Shown: positions 46,937 to 56,415 of the stretch, one piece after another | Layout: each line of letters opens with the position of its first letter | How positions within the stretch are numbered: position 1 is the first letter of the stretch | The notes under the pieces: generated by a model | Told to the model about the DNA's origin: nothing | The model's input: only the letters and a program-made list of their open reading frames with translations | Database searches by the model: none | NCBI RefSeq assembly: GCF_021513275.1 | Contig: NZ_CP090978.1 | Span: 3,100,001-3,164,000, forward strand | Length of the DNA: 64,000 bases | Origin: Paenibacillus hexagrammi | GTDB taxonomy: Bacteria; Bacillota; Bacilli; Paenibacillales; NBRC-103111 | Direction: 5' to 3' | Position numbers and translations under genes: made by a program

Positions 46937-48370
46937 TTATTTACGTTTCATATCCTTGTAAAGCTGAACGTACTGCTGTGCTGATTTCTTCCAGCTGAAA
47001 TCGCACTTTTTCATGTTTTGGATCAATTTCTGCCAGGCATCCCGATCATTGGCATAGAAGAAAACGGCTCTGCGGATCGTATGTAACATATCATGAGCGT
47101 TATAATTGCTGAAGGTGAAGCCGGTTCCTTCTCCAATGAATTCGTTATATGGCTGAACCGTATCCTTGAGTCCGCCTGTCTCCCTCACAATCGGCACCGT
47201 CCGGTATCGCAGCGCGATGAGCTGTCCGATTCCGCAGGGCTCGAATTGTGAAGGCATGAGGAACATGTCGCTAGCCGCGTAGATTTGATGGGCTAGCGCC
47301 TCGTCAAAATAGATCTGTGCGGAAACCTTATCCGGAACCATCTGCGCCGCATGCCGGAACATTTGCTCATAATGATCATCGCCCGTTCCAAGTACGACCA
47401 GCTGTATGTTTAAGGACAGAATTTCGCTCAGCACATGCTGGATCAAATCCAATCCCTTTTGCTGTACAAGTCTTGTGACAAGAGCGATCATAGGCACGTC
47501 TCCATTGACTGGAAGTCCTAAGCGCTCTTGCAAAGCCAGTTTGTTTTGCTGCTTTTTGGATAGCGAATCGCGGTACTGTACTACCAGATGCGGATCGTTC
47601 ATGGGATTAAATATCTCATAATCAATGCCGTTAACGATTCCCGTCAGCTGATCTTTCCGGTGCCTGAGAAGGCTGTCCATAAATTCGCCGTAATAAGGAG
47701 TTTGAATTTCCTCTGCATAAGTTTGGCTGACTGTCGTAATCCGGTCCGCATATAGGAGCCCTCCCTTGAGGAAGCTGGCCCCCCCATGAAGCTCCAGCGC
47801 AGTCCCGGTGAAATGATCGCCGCTCAAACCAAATAAGTCTCGCATGAGGTCTTGTCCAAACACACCTTGATACTTTAAATTATGCACCGTGGTCATCGTC
47901 TTGATTTGACTGAAAAAGTCCAGGTGCTGGTAATGGGCTTTCAGCAGGACAGGAATCATCCCCGCCTGCCAGTCATGGCAGTGGATGACATCCGGCTGAA
48001 AATCCAGCTTAGGCAGAGCCTCAATGACGCCCCGGCAGAAGAAGGCGAATCGCTCCGCCTCATCTTCATATCCATAGAGCCCCGGACGATTAAAGTAATA
48101 TTCGTTATCCACGAAATAGAACGTTACCCCGTCCAACTCCAGCATTTCAACCCCGATATACTGCTTTCTCCAGCCAACATACACGTCGAATACGACGGCT
48201 GCTTCCATTTGTTCTTTGTACTTAGCCGGTATACTCCCGTATTTCGGCATGATGACGCGAACATCTAATCCTTGGCGGATCAGTTCCTTGGGCAGCGAGC
48301 CGATGACATCGGCCAAACCGCCTGTCTTGGCAAAAGGCACTGCTTCCGACGCAGCAAACAGTATCTTCAT
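46937..48370 (-). CDS. glgA: Glycogen synthase (ADP-glucose)
   Basis: A GT5 glycosyltransferase of 477 residues that extends the alpha-1,4-glucan chain from ADP-glucose. The N-terminal ADP-glucose-binding motif AAEAVPFAKTGGLADV (here ASEAVPFAKTGGLADV) and the C-terminal PSQFEPCGIGQLIALRYRTVPIVRETGGLKDTV are diagnostic. The length is normal. It is the last gene of glgB-glgC-glgD-glgA, 39 nt after glgD. Confidence 0.96.
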   Translation of the reverse strand: MKILFAASEAVPFAKTGGLADVIGSLPKELIRQGLDVRVIMPKYGSIPAKYKEQMEAAVVFDVYVGWRKQYIGVEMLELDGVTFYFVDNEYYFNRPGLYGYEDEAERFAFFCRGVIEALPKLDFQPDVIHCHDWQAGMIPVLLKAHYQHLDFFSQIKTMTTVHNLKYQGVFGQDLMRDLFGLSGDHFTGTALELHGGASFLKGGLLYADRITTVSQTYAEEIQTPYYGEFMDSLLRHRKDQLTGIVNGIDYEIFNPMNDPHLVVQYRDSLSKKQQNKLALQERLGLPVNGDVPMIALVTRLVQQKGLDLIQHVLSEILSLNIQLVVLGTGDDHYEQMFRHAAQMVPDKVSAQIYFDEALAHQIYAASDMFLMPSQFEPCGIGQLIALRYRTVPIVRETGGLKDTVQPYNEFIGEGTGFTFSNYNAHDMLHTIRRAVFFYANDRDAWQKLIQNMKKCDFSWKKSAQQYVQLYKDMKRK

Positions 48371-48409
48371 CGTCCCACTCCTAAATGGTTATTTGTCTAT
48401 ATAAAGCAA

Positions 48410-49531
48410 TTAAATCACTTTAGTTTTGGCAGCAATAAACGGTGCAATGTTGTCGCCTGTGAGCACACGACCGCGGCTGATAAACACATCTTTATCCAAA
48501 ATAGCATTCTCGATAATGACATTTTCCTCGATTTCACAGTTCTGCAGAATAATACTGTTCTTCACGTAAGCGCCTTTGCGGATCTTGACACCGCGGAAAA
48601 GAATGCTGTTTTCCACCTTGCCTTCGATCGTGCAGCCGTTCGCGATCAAAGCATTTTTCACAGCAGCGCTCTCCAAATATTTGGCCGGCGGTTCATCCTT
48701 GACCTTGGTGTAGATCAAATTTTTCTGGAAGAAGAGCTCCCGCCACACAGCCGGGTTCAGAAGCTGCATGCTGTGCTTGTAATAGCCTTGAATCGAATTC
48801 ACAACGCCTACATGGCCTTGGAACTTATATCCATATACGCTTAGTTTATCGATGTTTTTCATAATGCCGTCCCGAACCAGATGGTCATAGCCTTGAGCCA
48901 AGCAGGATTCCACCATATCAAGCAGCAGAGCTTTGCTCATGATATACATTTCCATGGAGATATTATTCGTGCGCAAACGGCCGGTATGATCCTCCATCAG
49001 CGTCACCTGTCCGCTTTCCCTAACGGCTAACCGGCGGAATTTCCCTTGTACCTCTTCATCCGTTTGGTAATAAACGACAGTAATATCCGCCTGGGATTCT
49101 TCGTGAAAGCGAACTGCGTCCACGTAATTGATGTTGCAAATCATATGGCTTCTGGAAATAATGACGAGTTCTTCTTTCCCTCGGTAAAAATAATCCCTGT
49201 GACTGTACAGCTGATACAGGTCTCCACGCGATAAGCCTGTCGGCTCATCCAAGATGGAAGGAAGCACGAACAGTCCGCCTCTCTTGCGGTCCAGATCCCA
49301 CTCTTTGCCCGAGCCCAGATGATCCATAAGCGATCTGTATTTATGCTGTGTGAACACGGCCACATTGTCGATGCCGGAGTTCACCATGTTGGATAAAGTG
49401 AAATCAATCAGACGGTATCTGCCGCCGAAAGGGACGGATGCCGCACAGCGAAAATACGTCAGTTCCTCCAAATCATCCGGCTCGTTAACTAAATTAATGA
49501 CGCCCATCACATGCTTCATACTCACATTCAT
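48410..49531 (-). CDS. glgD: Glucose-1-phosphate adenylyltransferase, GlgD subunit
   Basis: A regulatory subunit of ADP-glucose pyrophosphorylase, 373 residues. The nucleotidyltransferase half lacks the GGxGxRL motif of GlgC (it begins VMGVINLVNEPDDLEELTYFR), as is usual for GlgD. The left-handed beta-helix half has NSILFRGVKIRKGAYVKNSIILQNCEI. It lies 15 nt after glgC and would form a heteromer with it. Confidence 0.94.
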   Translation of the reverse strand: MNVSMKHVMGVINLVNEPDDLEELTYFRCAASVPFGGRYRLIDFTLSNMVNSGIDNVAVFTQHKYRSLMDHLGSGKEWDLDRKRGGLFVLPSILDEPTGLSRGDLYQLYSHRDYFYRGKEELVIISRSHMICNINYVDAVRFHEESQADITVVYYQTDEEVQGKFRRLAVRESGQVTLMEDHTGRLRTNNISMEMYIMSKALLLDMVESCLAQGYDHLVRDGIMKNIDKLSVYGYKFQGHVGVVNSIQGYYKHSMQLLNPAVWRELFFQKNLIYTKVKDEPPAKYLESAAVKNALIANGCTIEGKVENSILFRGVKIRKGAYVKNSIILQNCEIEENVIIENAILDKDVFISRGRVLTGDNIAPFIAAKTKVI

Positions 49532-49545
49532 CCTTTCAGATTGGC

Positions 49546-50675
49546 TTATGCTGTAACCCGTTCGTTCCCGCCGATCAACACGATCTCACCGCTGCCATCA
49601 ATAACCGCTCCGTCTTCCACGACCGTATTCTCGCCGATAATGGCTTTATGGATCGTCACATTGTTGCCGATTCTTGCATTTGGCATAATGACGGAATCTT
49701 TAATTGTACTTCCTTCGCCTACCTGTACGCCGTAGAACAGAACGGAGTGGTCCACCTCGCCGAAGACAGCACAGCCCTCATTGACGAGCGACCTGCGCAC
49801 GCTGGCTGTAGGAGCCACATATTGCGCTGGTTGATACGGACTTAAGGAATACACACGCCAATCCTTATCGTTCAAGTTCAAATCGTTATGATCATCGAGC
49901 AAATCCATATTCGCTTCCCATAGGCTGTCGATGGTACCGACGTCCTTCCAATAGCCTGGAACGGGTAAGCAAACATTCTCTTTTGCTCATTCAGCATCAT
50001 AGGAATAATATCTTTACCAAAGTCTTTACTGGAATCCGGATTCTGCTCATCACGGATCAAGCATTCCTTGAGCACCTTCCAGTTGAAAATATAAATGCCC
50101 ATGGACGCCAAGTTACTTTTGGCCTCCTTCGGCTTTTCAGCAAATTCGGTGATGACCTGTTCGCCGTCTACGCTCATGATCCCGAAGCGGCTTGTTTCTT
50201 CCCACTTCACTTCAATGACCGCGATTGTCGCGTCAGCATTCTTTTGCTTGTGATACCTGAGCATCAAGTCATAGTCCATCTTGTAAATATGATCACCGGA
50301 GATAACCAGCACATACTCGGGATCGTACTGCTCAATAAAGCCGATATTGCGGTAAATCGCATTCGCAGTTCCTTTATACCAGTCTCCGCCCTTCTGCTCC
50401 ATGAAAGGTGGCAGTACGGTAACTCCGCCATATTTGCGGTCCAAATCCCACGAACTGCCGATCCCGATATAGGAATTCAGAACTAACGGTTGATATTGGG
50501 TAAGCACGCCTACCGTATCAATGCCGGAGTTCGTACAGTTGCTTAAGGTGAAATCAATGATCCGGTATTTCCCTCCAAAATGAACGGCCGGCTTGGCCAA
50601 GTTGTTGGTCAATACGCCTAGTCTTCGTCCTTCTCCTCCTGCGAGGAGCATGGCAACACATTCTTTGCTGCGCAT
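49546..50675 (-). CDS. glgC: Glucose-1-phosphate adenylyltransferase, catalytic subunit, one frameshift
   Basis: The catalytic ADP-glucose pyrophosphorylase, about 376 residues after repair. The nucleotide motif [30 protein letters not shown] and the later [21 protein letters not shown] are typical. The frame breaks near 49954, with one base missing in a GCC run, so [19 protein letters not shown] appears as an out-of-frame tail; the beta-helix end continues from there. The ATG at 50675 has GGGGG upstream. It overlaps the end of glgB. Confidence 0.93.
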
Positions 50676-52615
50676 GGTTGATTTCCCCCTATTCCTTCTG
50701 CTTTGTCGATTTGGATGACTTGCATGCACTTGATATAGATAGCAGCCAACGGCGGAACACGAATTGCTAAGCTGTTAGAAAAACCGTGCCAAGACTTTTC
50801 ATCGCTTACCAGCGGTTCCGGATTGGATTGACCGGAGCCCCCGTAGCGTTCAGCATCGCTATTAAATATCTCCTTGTACACGCCTGGCCGCGGCACACCT
50901 ATACGGTAATCCGGGTGAACGACAGGTGTAAAATTACACACCAGAATCAAATCGTCCTCAGGATGACTGCCTTTGCGAATGAAAGCGACCACGCTCTGGC
51001 TCTGATCGTGCGGATTAATCCACTCAAAGCCTTGCGGACTATGGTCCAGCTCCCATAGCGCCGGCTGATCCTTGTAGAACTGGTTCAGCTCTTTGACATA
51101 CAAATGCATACTGGTATGTTTCTCGTAGTGCTCCAGCAGAAACCAATCCAGTTCTTCCATGTCTTTCCATTCGTCAAACTGGGCAAATTCTCCTCCCATA
51201 AAGAGCAGCTTTTTACCAGGGTGACCGAGCATATAGCCGTAAAAAGCGCGAAGGTTCGCAAATTTTTGCCAGTAGTCTCCCGGCATTTTATGTAAAAGCG
51301 ATCGTTTGCCATGAACGACCTCATCATGAGATAGCGGTAATATATAATTTTCGGAAAAAGTGTACATAAAGGAAAATGTAATGAGATTGTGATGATAACG
51401 GCGATGGATGGGATCCAGCTTCATATAGCGAAGCATATCGTTCATCCAGCCCATATTCCATTTGTAATTAAAACCGAGCCCCCCATCGTGCACAGGTGCG
51501 GTTACCAACGGCCAATCGGTGGAATCCTCCGCCATCATGAGCGCATTGGGATACAAGTCAAATACAACCTGATTGAGCTTCCGCAGGAAAGCAATAGCCT
51601 CCGGATTCTCCGTTCCGCCAAACTGGTTATAGATCGGCGGTTCGTTCCAACGTCCGAAGTTGAGGTGCAGCATACTCGCAACAGCATCCACCCGAATCCC
51701 GTCAATATGGTACATGTCCATCCAGAAAACCGCGTTGGAAATTAAAAAGCTGATAACCTCCGGTCTTCCGAAATCGAACGTTAGCGTACCCCACTCCAAT
51801 TTTTCAGCCTTGGAGGGATCCTCATATTCATACAAAGGCGTTCCGTCAAACAGTCGTAGTCCATGGTCGTCTTTGCAGAAATGGCCGGGAACCCAGTCCA
51901 TGATCACGCCGATTCCTCGTTGGTGGCATTGATCCACAAAATACATGAAATCCTTCGGTGTTCCGTGTCTGCTAGTAACGGAGAAGTACCCTGTCGCTTG
52001 ATAGCCCCACGACCTGTCAAAAGGATGCTCCGCCAGGGGCATCAGTTCAATATGGGTGTACCCCATTTCGACCACATAATCGATCAATTCGTCCGCCAGC
52101 TGTCGATACGTATATAATTCTTCGCTGTGTCGGTCTTTCTTTCGCCAGGTTCCCATGTGAACCTCGTAGATTGATAACGGCTTGCTGTATACGGATCCTT
52201 TCTGTTTGTCAAGCTGCCACTGCTGATCCTGCCAATCATAGCCCTCGAGTTGGTAAACCCGGGATGCCGTTCCCGGACGCAGCTCCGAATAGAAGGCATA
52301 GGGATCGGCTTTGATGACAAGACGGCCTGAATGGCTGTGGATCTCGTACTTGTAATGATCCCCCTCGCGCGCTTCCGGAACAAACAGCATCCATACACCA
52401 AGTGTACTGTGCCTTTCCATGACATGCGCGCCTGAGTTCCATCCGTTAAAATCCCCCAGGATACACACCTTGCTGGCGTGCGGAGCCCATACGGCAAAGC
52501 GGACTCCTTCTTGTCCCGGCTTACTGCTTACATGTGCCCCCAATAGCTTATAGCTGTGATGAAGGGACCCTTCGTGAAGCAAATATAAATCCTCTGAGCT
52601 AGGTATCACGCTCAT
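50618..52615 (-). CDS. glgB: 1,4-alpha-glucan branching enzyme
   Basis: A GH13 branching enzyme of about 665 residues. An N-terminal CBM48 domain ([22 protein letters not shown]) is followed by the catalytic barrel with [14 protein letters not shown], the nucleophile region [11 protein letters not shown] and [17 protein letters not shown] chose the ATG at 52615, after GGAAGGGA; the upstream TTG-type extension to 52657 has no support. The last 25 residues run past the family's usual end and overlap glgC by 58 nt, so another small frameshift at the end is possible. Confidence 0.94.
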   Translation of the reverse strand: MSVIPSSEDLYLLHEGSLHHSYKLLGAHVSSKPGQEGVRFAVWAPHASKVCILGDFNGWNSGAHVMERHSTLGVWMLFVPEAREGDHYKYEIHSHSGRLVIKADPYAFYSELRPGTASRVYQLEGYDWQDQQWQLDKQKGSVYSKPLSIYEVHMGTWRKKDRHSEELYTYRQLADELIDYVVEMGYTHIELMPLAEHPFDRSWGYQATGYFSVTSRHGTPKDFMYFVDQCHQRGIGVIMDWVPGHFCKDDHGLRLFDGTPLYEYEDPSKAEKLEWGTLTFDFGRPEVISFLISNAVFWMDMYHIDGIRVDAVASMLHLNFGRWNEPPIYNQFGGTENPEAIAFLRKLNQVVFDLYPNALMMAEDSTDWPLVTAPVHDGGLGFNYKWNMGWMNDMLRYMKLDPIHRRYHHNLITFSFMYTFSENYILPLSHDEVVHGKRSLLHKMPGDYWQKFANLRAFYGYMLGHPGKKLLFMGGEFAQFDEWKDMEELDWFLLEHYEKHTSMHLYVKELNQFYKDQPALWELDHSPQGFEWINPHDQSQSVVAFIRKGSHPEDDLILVCNFTPVVHPDYRIGVPRPGVYKEIFNSDAERYGGSGQSNPEPLVSDEKSWHGFSNSLAIRVPPLAAIYIKCMQVIQIDKAEGIGGNQPCAAKNVLPCSSQEEKDED

Positions 52616-52770
52616 CTTCACAACATCCCTTCCTGATTCAGCTTCCTTCCATAGCATACAAATACTACAAAGAGGTAAAGAATTCCTTTAATCCGGAAGC
52701 AAGAAAAAGGAATATCCGCAACGCCTGGTGAATGTATATGTAATTCGAGTTGAAAGGTGGATTTGTGACA

Positions 52771-53889
52771 ATGAACGACAAAATTAAAGGACTCATCGTC
52801 GGATTGACGATCGGTTCCCTGTTGAGTGGAACTGCTGCGTTTGCGGCAGGCACGCAAATTGAAGTAGCCTTCCGAAATTTGAAATATATGTTCGATGGCG
52901 TAGAAAAAGTACCAGCTGAAGGAAAAGGATTTATTTATGAAGGTTCTACGTATGTTCCGCTCCGCTTTGTCAGTGAAGCGCTAGGCAAGCCAGTGGAATG
53001 GGACGAGGAGAATGAAACGATTTGGGTAGGCACCAATCCGAACCATATCGTCGCCACTTATAACGGAGGGCAGCTGACTCGAGGAGAGCTAGATACATTC
53101 ATGGCGATTCAAGCTTTCTTATCTCCGCAATCGGCTGGCTCTTCCAGCGATTCCAAGTATCAACAATTTATGGCTCAGCAATTAATAGGCCTTAAAATAT
53201 TAGCAAGTAGAGCCAGTGAAGCGGATGTTTCTACTGCTAAGGCAAGTGCAGAGAAGAAGCTTGATGATTGGCACAATGAGGTTCCAACCTTCCAGGAGAT
53301 GCTTGCTGAAGCGAAAATTACAGAAAGCGATCTAGTCAACTTCCTCACCACCCATATCAGCGGGCAAAATATGATGATCTCCAACACTTCAGACAGTGAA
53401 GTGCAGGCTAAATACGACGACGCCCTCAAAGCGAATAAAGACGCCTATACACACGTCTCCGTTCGTCATATTTTGATTGGACTCAAGGATCCTCAATCCG
53501 GTTCCGTGATACGCAGCAAGGATGAAGCACTGGCGCGCGCCAAGGAATTGCAGCAGAAGCTCAATAGCGGCGGAGACTTTGAAGCTCTGGCCAAGGAATA
53601 CTCCGATGATCCGGGCTCCAAAGATACTGGCGGGCTCTATGAGGATGCCGACGTAAACAGCTGGGTGGAATCATTCAAGAAAGCGGCCTTGGAGCTTGAA
53701 ATAGGTGTCATCAGCGATCCAGTGGAATCGGAATACGGCTATCATGTCATGAAAGTGGAAGCCCGCACTGCTAAATCGTTCGATGATGAAAAAGCGGGAT
53801 TGAAATCGGAACTGGTTCAGGAGAAGCTGCAAAATTTCCGAACAAATGAGCTACCCGGACTGATTGAAAAGATCGATTTAAGCCAATAA
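52771..53889 (+). CDS. PrsA-like foldase with an N-terminal copper-amine-oxidase-like domain
   Basis: A secreted peptidyl-prolyl isomerase of 372 residues. After a signal peptide (residues about 8-28, SGTAAFAAG) comes a copper-amine-oxidase N-terminal-like domain (FIYEGSTYVPLRFVSEALGKPVEWDEENETIWV), common in Paenibacillaceae surface proteins. The SurA/PrsA chaperone region follows, then a parvulin domain (SVRHILIGLKD…ARAKELQQKLNSGGDFEALAKEYSDDPGSKDTGGLYE…ESEYGYHVMKVE). No lipobox is present. The ATG at 52771 has AAAGGTGG upstream. It is divergent from glgB. Confidence 0.88.
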   Translation: MNDKIKGLIVGLTIGSLLSGTAAFAAGTQIEVAFRNLKYMFDGVEKVPAEGKGFIYEGSTYVPLRFVSEALGKPVEWDEENETIWVGTNPNHIVATYNGGQLTRGELDTFMAIQAFLSPQSAGSSSDSKYQQFMAQQLIGLKILASRASEADVSTAKASAEKKLDDWHNEVPTFQEMLAEAKITESDLVNFLTTHISGQNMMISNTSDSEVQAKYDDALKANKDAYTHVSVRHILIGLKDPQSGSVIRSKDEALARAKELQQKLNSGGDFEALAKEYSDDPGSKDTGGLYEDADVNSWVESFKKAALELEIGVISDPVESEYGYHVMKVEARTAKSFDDEKAGLKSELVQEKLQNFRTNELPGLIEKIDLSQ

Positions 53890-53942
53890 ATGGTGTACAA
53901 TGGGTGTTTGACAAGTTTATAAGTAGAAGGATGGATTCGCAC

Positions 53943-54809
53943 ATGTTTTACGCAAAGAATTGGGTCGATTATGAGCTTCTGGACACCGGCGGCGGCGAAA
54001 AGCTGGAGCGTTGGGGCACCTATGTACTGAGAAGACCCGACCCGCAAATCATCTGGCCTCTGGAAAATGAGACCAAATCCTGGCTGCAAGCGGACGCGCA
54101 TTATCACCGCAGCAGCAGCGGCGGCGGACAGTGGCAGTACCGCACGGAGCTTCCCGAACGCTGGACGATTACGTACGATGAGAAGCTTACCTTCTACATC
54201 AAGCCAACTGGCTTCAAGCATACGGGGCTGTTCCCTGAGCAGGCTGTGAACTGGAAATGGATGATTGAAAAAATCCAGGGTGCCGGCCGGCCGATCAAAG
54301 TGTTGAATCTCTTTGCTTACACGGGGGGAGCTTCTCTCGCTTGTGCTTATGCCGGCGCTGAGGTGTGTCATGTGGACGCCTCCAAGGGAGTTGTCCAGTG
54401 GGCGAAGGAAAACCTGCATCTATCCGGCTTGGGCAACCGCCCTGTGCGCTTTATCACGGACGATGTATTCAAGTTCGTGCAGCGTGAGCAGCGCCGCGGC
54501 AGCAAATACGACGCCATTATCATGGACCCTCCTTCCTATGGACGGGGCCCGAACGGCGAGACTTGGAATCTTGAGGACGATCTCTTCCCGTTCATTCAGA
54601 CCTGCATGTCCATCTTGACGGACAAGCCGCTGTTCATGCTCGTCAACTCGTATACGACCGGTATATCTGCCACAGTGCTGCAGAACATTCTGACCATGGC
54701 GATGAAGAAAAAGCACGGCGGAACGATCTCCAGCGGCGAAATCGGTCTGCCGATCACCCACTCCGATCTCATGCTGCCATGCGGCATTCTGGGCCGCTGG
54801 GAGGCGTAA
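53943..54809 (+). CDS. Class I SAM-dependent rRNA methyltransferase (RlmI/RlmK-like)
   Basis: A methyltransferase of about 288 residues. VLNLFAYTGGASLACAYAGAEVCHVDASKGVVQWAKENL carries the SAM-binding glycine motif and acidic residue, and DAIIMDPPSYGRG is the catalytic motif of the RlmI/RlmK (COG1092) group. It lacks a PUA domain and a second cysteine-rich half. The ATG at 53943 with GAAGGATGG upstream is preferred to the GTG at 53904. It probably modifies 23S rRNA. Confidence 0.8.
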   Translation: MFYAKNWVDYELLDTGGGEKLERWGTYVLRRPDPQIIWPLENETKSWLQADAHYHRSSSGGGQWQYRTELPERWTITYDEKLTFYIKPTGFKHTGLFPEQAVNWKWMIEKIQGAGRPIKVLNLFAYTGGASLACAYAGAEVCHVDASKGVVQWAKENLHLSGLGNRPVRFITDDVFKFVQREQRRGSKYDAIIMDPPSYGRGPNGETWNLEDDLFPFIQTCMSILTDKPLFMLVNSYTTGISATVLQNILTMAMKKKHGGTISSGEIGLPITHSDLMLPCGILGRWEA

Positions 54810-54813
54810 ACGC

Positions 54814-55536
54814 ATGGCCGGACCGAAAGATGTTTCGGAAGCCTCGCAGATTCCGGTATTATTCGAAGACAACCACGTGCTCGTCGTGGTAAAGCCCGTC
54901 AACATGCCGACGCAGGAGGACGACTCGCGCGATCCTGATCTGCTCAGCGTGCTGAAGGCGGACCTGAAGCACCGCCATCACAAGCCCGGGAACGTGTACC
55001 TCGGGCTTGTGCACAGGCTAGACCGTCCCGTTGGCGGCGTGATGGTATTCGCCAAAACGTCAAAAGCCGCGTCCCGATTATCGGACGCGGTCAGAACAAG
55101 GCAGCTCGACAAGACGTATGTCGCCGTCGTGCACGGCAAGCCGCCGCAGCCGCAGGCTACGCTGCGGCATTGGCTTCGCAAGGACACGCGGACGAATACC
55201 GTCAGCGTGGTGAAGCAAGGCCAGCCGGACGCCAAGGAGGCCGTGCTGGACTATCAGGTGCTCGGCAGCCAAGACGGCTTCAGCTTGATTCGCATCAAGC
55301 TGCACACCGGGCGGCCGCACCAGATCCGCGTCCAGCTCGCGGCGACGGGCTGTCCGCTCTACGGCGACCAGCGCTATGGCGCGGCCGTGAACAAGCCCGG
55401 CCAGCAGCTTGCGCTCTGGTCGACGGGGCTTGCCTTTGAGCATCCGACGCTCAAAGAAACGCTTCGCTTCCGCTCGCTCCCGCCAGAGCAGCATCCTTGG
55501 TTCCTATGGTCGGAATTAATTCGCGACCTTACCTAG
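54814..55536 (+). CDS. RluA-family pseudouridine synthase
   Basis: A pseudouridine synthase of 240 residues. The catalytic motif LVHRLDRPVGGVMVFAKTSKAA contains the essential Asp, and HTGRPHQIRVQLAATGCPLYGDQRYG is the RluA/RluD C-terminal motif. GGGAGG lies 9 nt before the ATG, 4 nt after the methyltransferase stop, so both are probably cotranscribed. Its third-position GC is clearly higher than that of its neighbours. The gene ends inside the convergent MarR gene (21-nt overlap). Confidence 0.9.
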   Translation: MAGPKDVSEASQIPVLFEDNHVLVVVKPVNMPTQEDDSRDPDLLSVLKADLKHRHHKPGNVYLGLVHRLDRPVGGVMVFAKTSKAASRLSDAVRTRQLDKTYVAVVHGKPPQPQATLRHWLRKDTRTNTVSVVKQGQPDAKEAVLDYQVLGSQDGFSLIRIKLHTGRPHQIRVQLAATGCPLYGDQRYGAAVNKPGQQLALWSTGLAFEHPTLKETLRFRSLPPEQHPWFLWSELIRDLT

Positions 55537-55920
55537 TAAATAAATAAGCAGCTTCTGATTATGAGCGGAAACGCGATTCAGGTATGAATCCAGCATGCTT
55601 TCACGGATTCTCATTCCTCTCTCGCATTCCGCTTTTCCTTTATCCGTCACATTGACCCATACGATTCGGCGGTCCTTCTCATCCCGCTCCCTCATGATCA
55701 ATTCATTCTTCTCCATTCTGTCTAACAAAGTGGTTACCGCGGCAGGTGTTGTCGACAAGTGTTCAATCAGGTCGGACGGCTTCATGCGATCGCTTGTTGT
55801 AAGCAGCTCCAACACATTCAGTTGACCTTCCGTCAATGTCGGCGCTAGTCCGGTTTCCATCTGTGTCTTCAGCTCTTTTGACAGCTTAACCCATAATTTT
55901 CCGAATTCCTCCGTATACAC
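55516..55920 (-). CDS. MarR-family transcriptional regulator
   Basis: A winged-helix regulator of 134 residues: TEGQLNVLELLTTSDRMKPSDLIEHLSTTPAAVTTLLDRMEKNELIMRERDEKDRRIVWVNVTDKGK is the standard MarR DNA-binding region with the DxR wing. The start is a GTG without a clear ribosome binding site. It overlaps the end of the pseudouridine synthase gene on the other strand. Its target is unknown. Confidence 0.88.
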   Translation of the reverse strand: MYTEEFGKLWVKLSKELKTQMETGLAPTLTEGQLNVLELLTTSDRMKPSDLIEHLSTTPAAVTTLLDRMEKNELIMRERDEKDRRIVWVNVTDKGKAECERGMRIRESMLDSYLNRVSAHNQKLLIYLLGKVAN

Positions 55921-56220
55921 TCTACATCAACTCGCTTCCAGATTACTCCTATCACCAGTATAGCATGATAGGAATCCCGTTTAAAGGTTAATGGCATTAA
56001 TATTTTCAGACAAGGTGCGCCATGTTTTGTAGGACAAGCTGTCGAAATGTCAGGAACGAAGCTGAACCATACAGAATCAGAAGGAATCCTGCGAAGATTC
56101 ACATATTGTCTCCTTCCGACATATACTACAGACAGGAGCGAGAATAGGCGAATGCCGCCAAGGCGCAGCCTCTACCTAGCTGCTGTTTGATAGATTTTGT
56201 CCAAAAAGGAGTGATTCAAG
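55921..56220. other. Intergenic region without recognised gene
   Basis: About 300 nt between the divergent MarR gene and the 55-residue gene. It contains the ribosome binding site AAAAGGAG of the latter near its right end. I see no other gene, hairpin or repeat. Confidence 0.4.
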
Positions 56221-56388
56221 GTGGAAGCTTGGAAACAGGAGCTTGGCCGTAAAGCATTGGAAGCCGGAATCATCAAAGACCCACAGTGGCTGGATCGATT
56301 GGATGAACCGATGCCTCTGTGGGTCATGTTAGAAATGGCGTTTCAATTAATTGAGAAGCTGGATCCGCCCACCGTCAGCTATGACTGA
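56221..56388 (+). CDS. Small 55-residue protein
   Basis: GTG start with AAAAGGAGTG about 8 nt upstream. The product (KQELGRKALEAGIIKDPQWLDRLDEPMPLWVMLEMAFQLIEKLD, among others) resembles short helical segments found in the C-terminal tails of Bacillales phage endolysins and in small free-standing Paenibacillus proteins. I do not know its function. It is convergent with parC, 27 nt away. Confidence 0.65.
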   Translation: MEAWKQELGRKALEAGIIKDPQWLDRLDEPMPLWVMLEMAFQLIEKLDPPTVSYD

Positions 56389-56415
56389 ATCTCATCCTGC
56401 CAAGTGTGATGATTA

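Noticed and set aside
46760-46984. Plus-strand frame with a Shine-Dalgarno-like GAGGAGG nearby
   Set aside because: The GAGGAGG lies inside the frame, not before its start, and the frame runs into glgA on the other strand. The product looks random.
54420-54905. Minus-strand frame of 161 codons
   Set aside because: It lies opposite the methyltransferase with its clear SAM motifs and shows no domain of its own.
55869-56102. Minus-strand frame upstream of the MarR gene
   Set aside because: It overlaps the MarR start out of frame, has no ribosome binding site and no recognisable motif.
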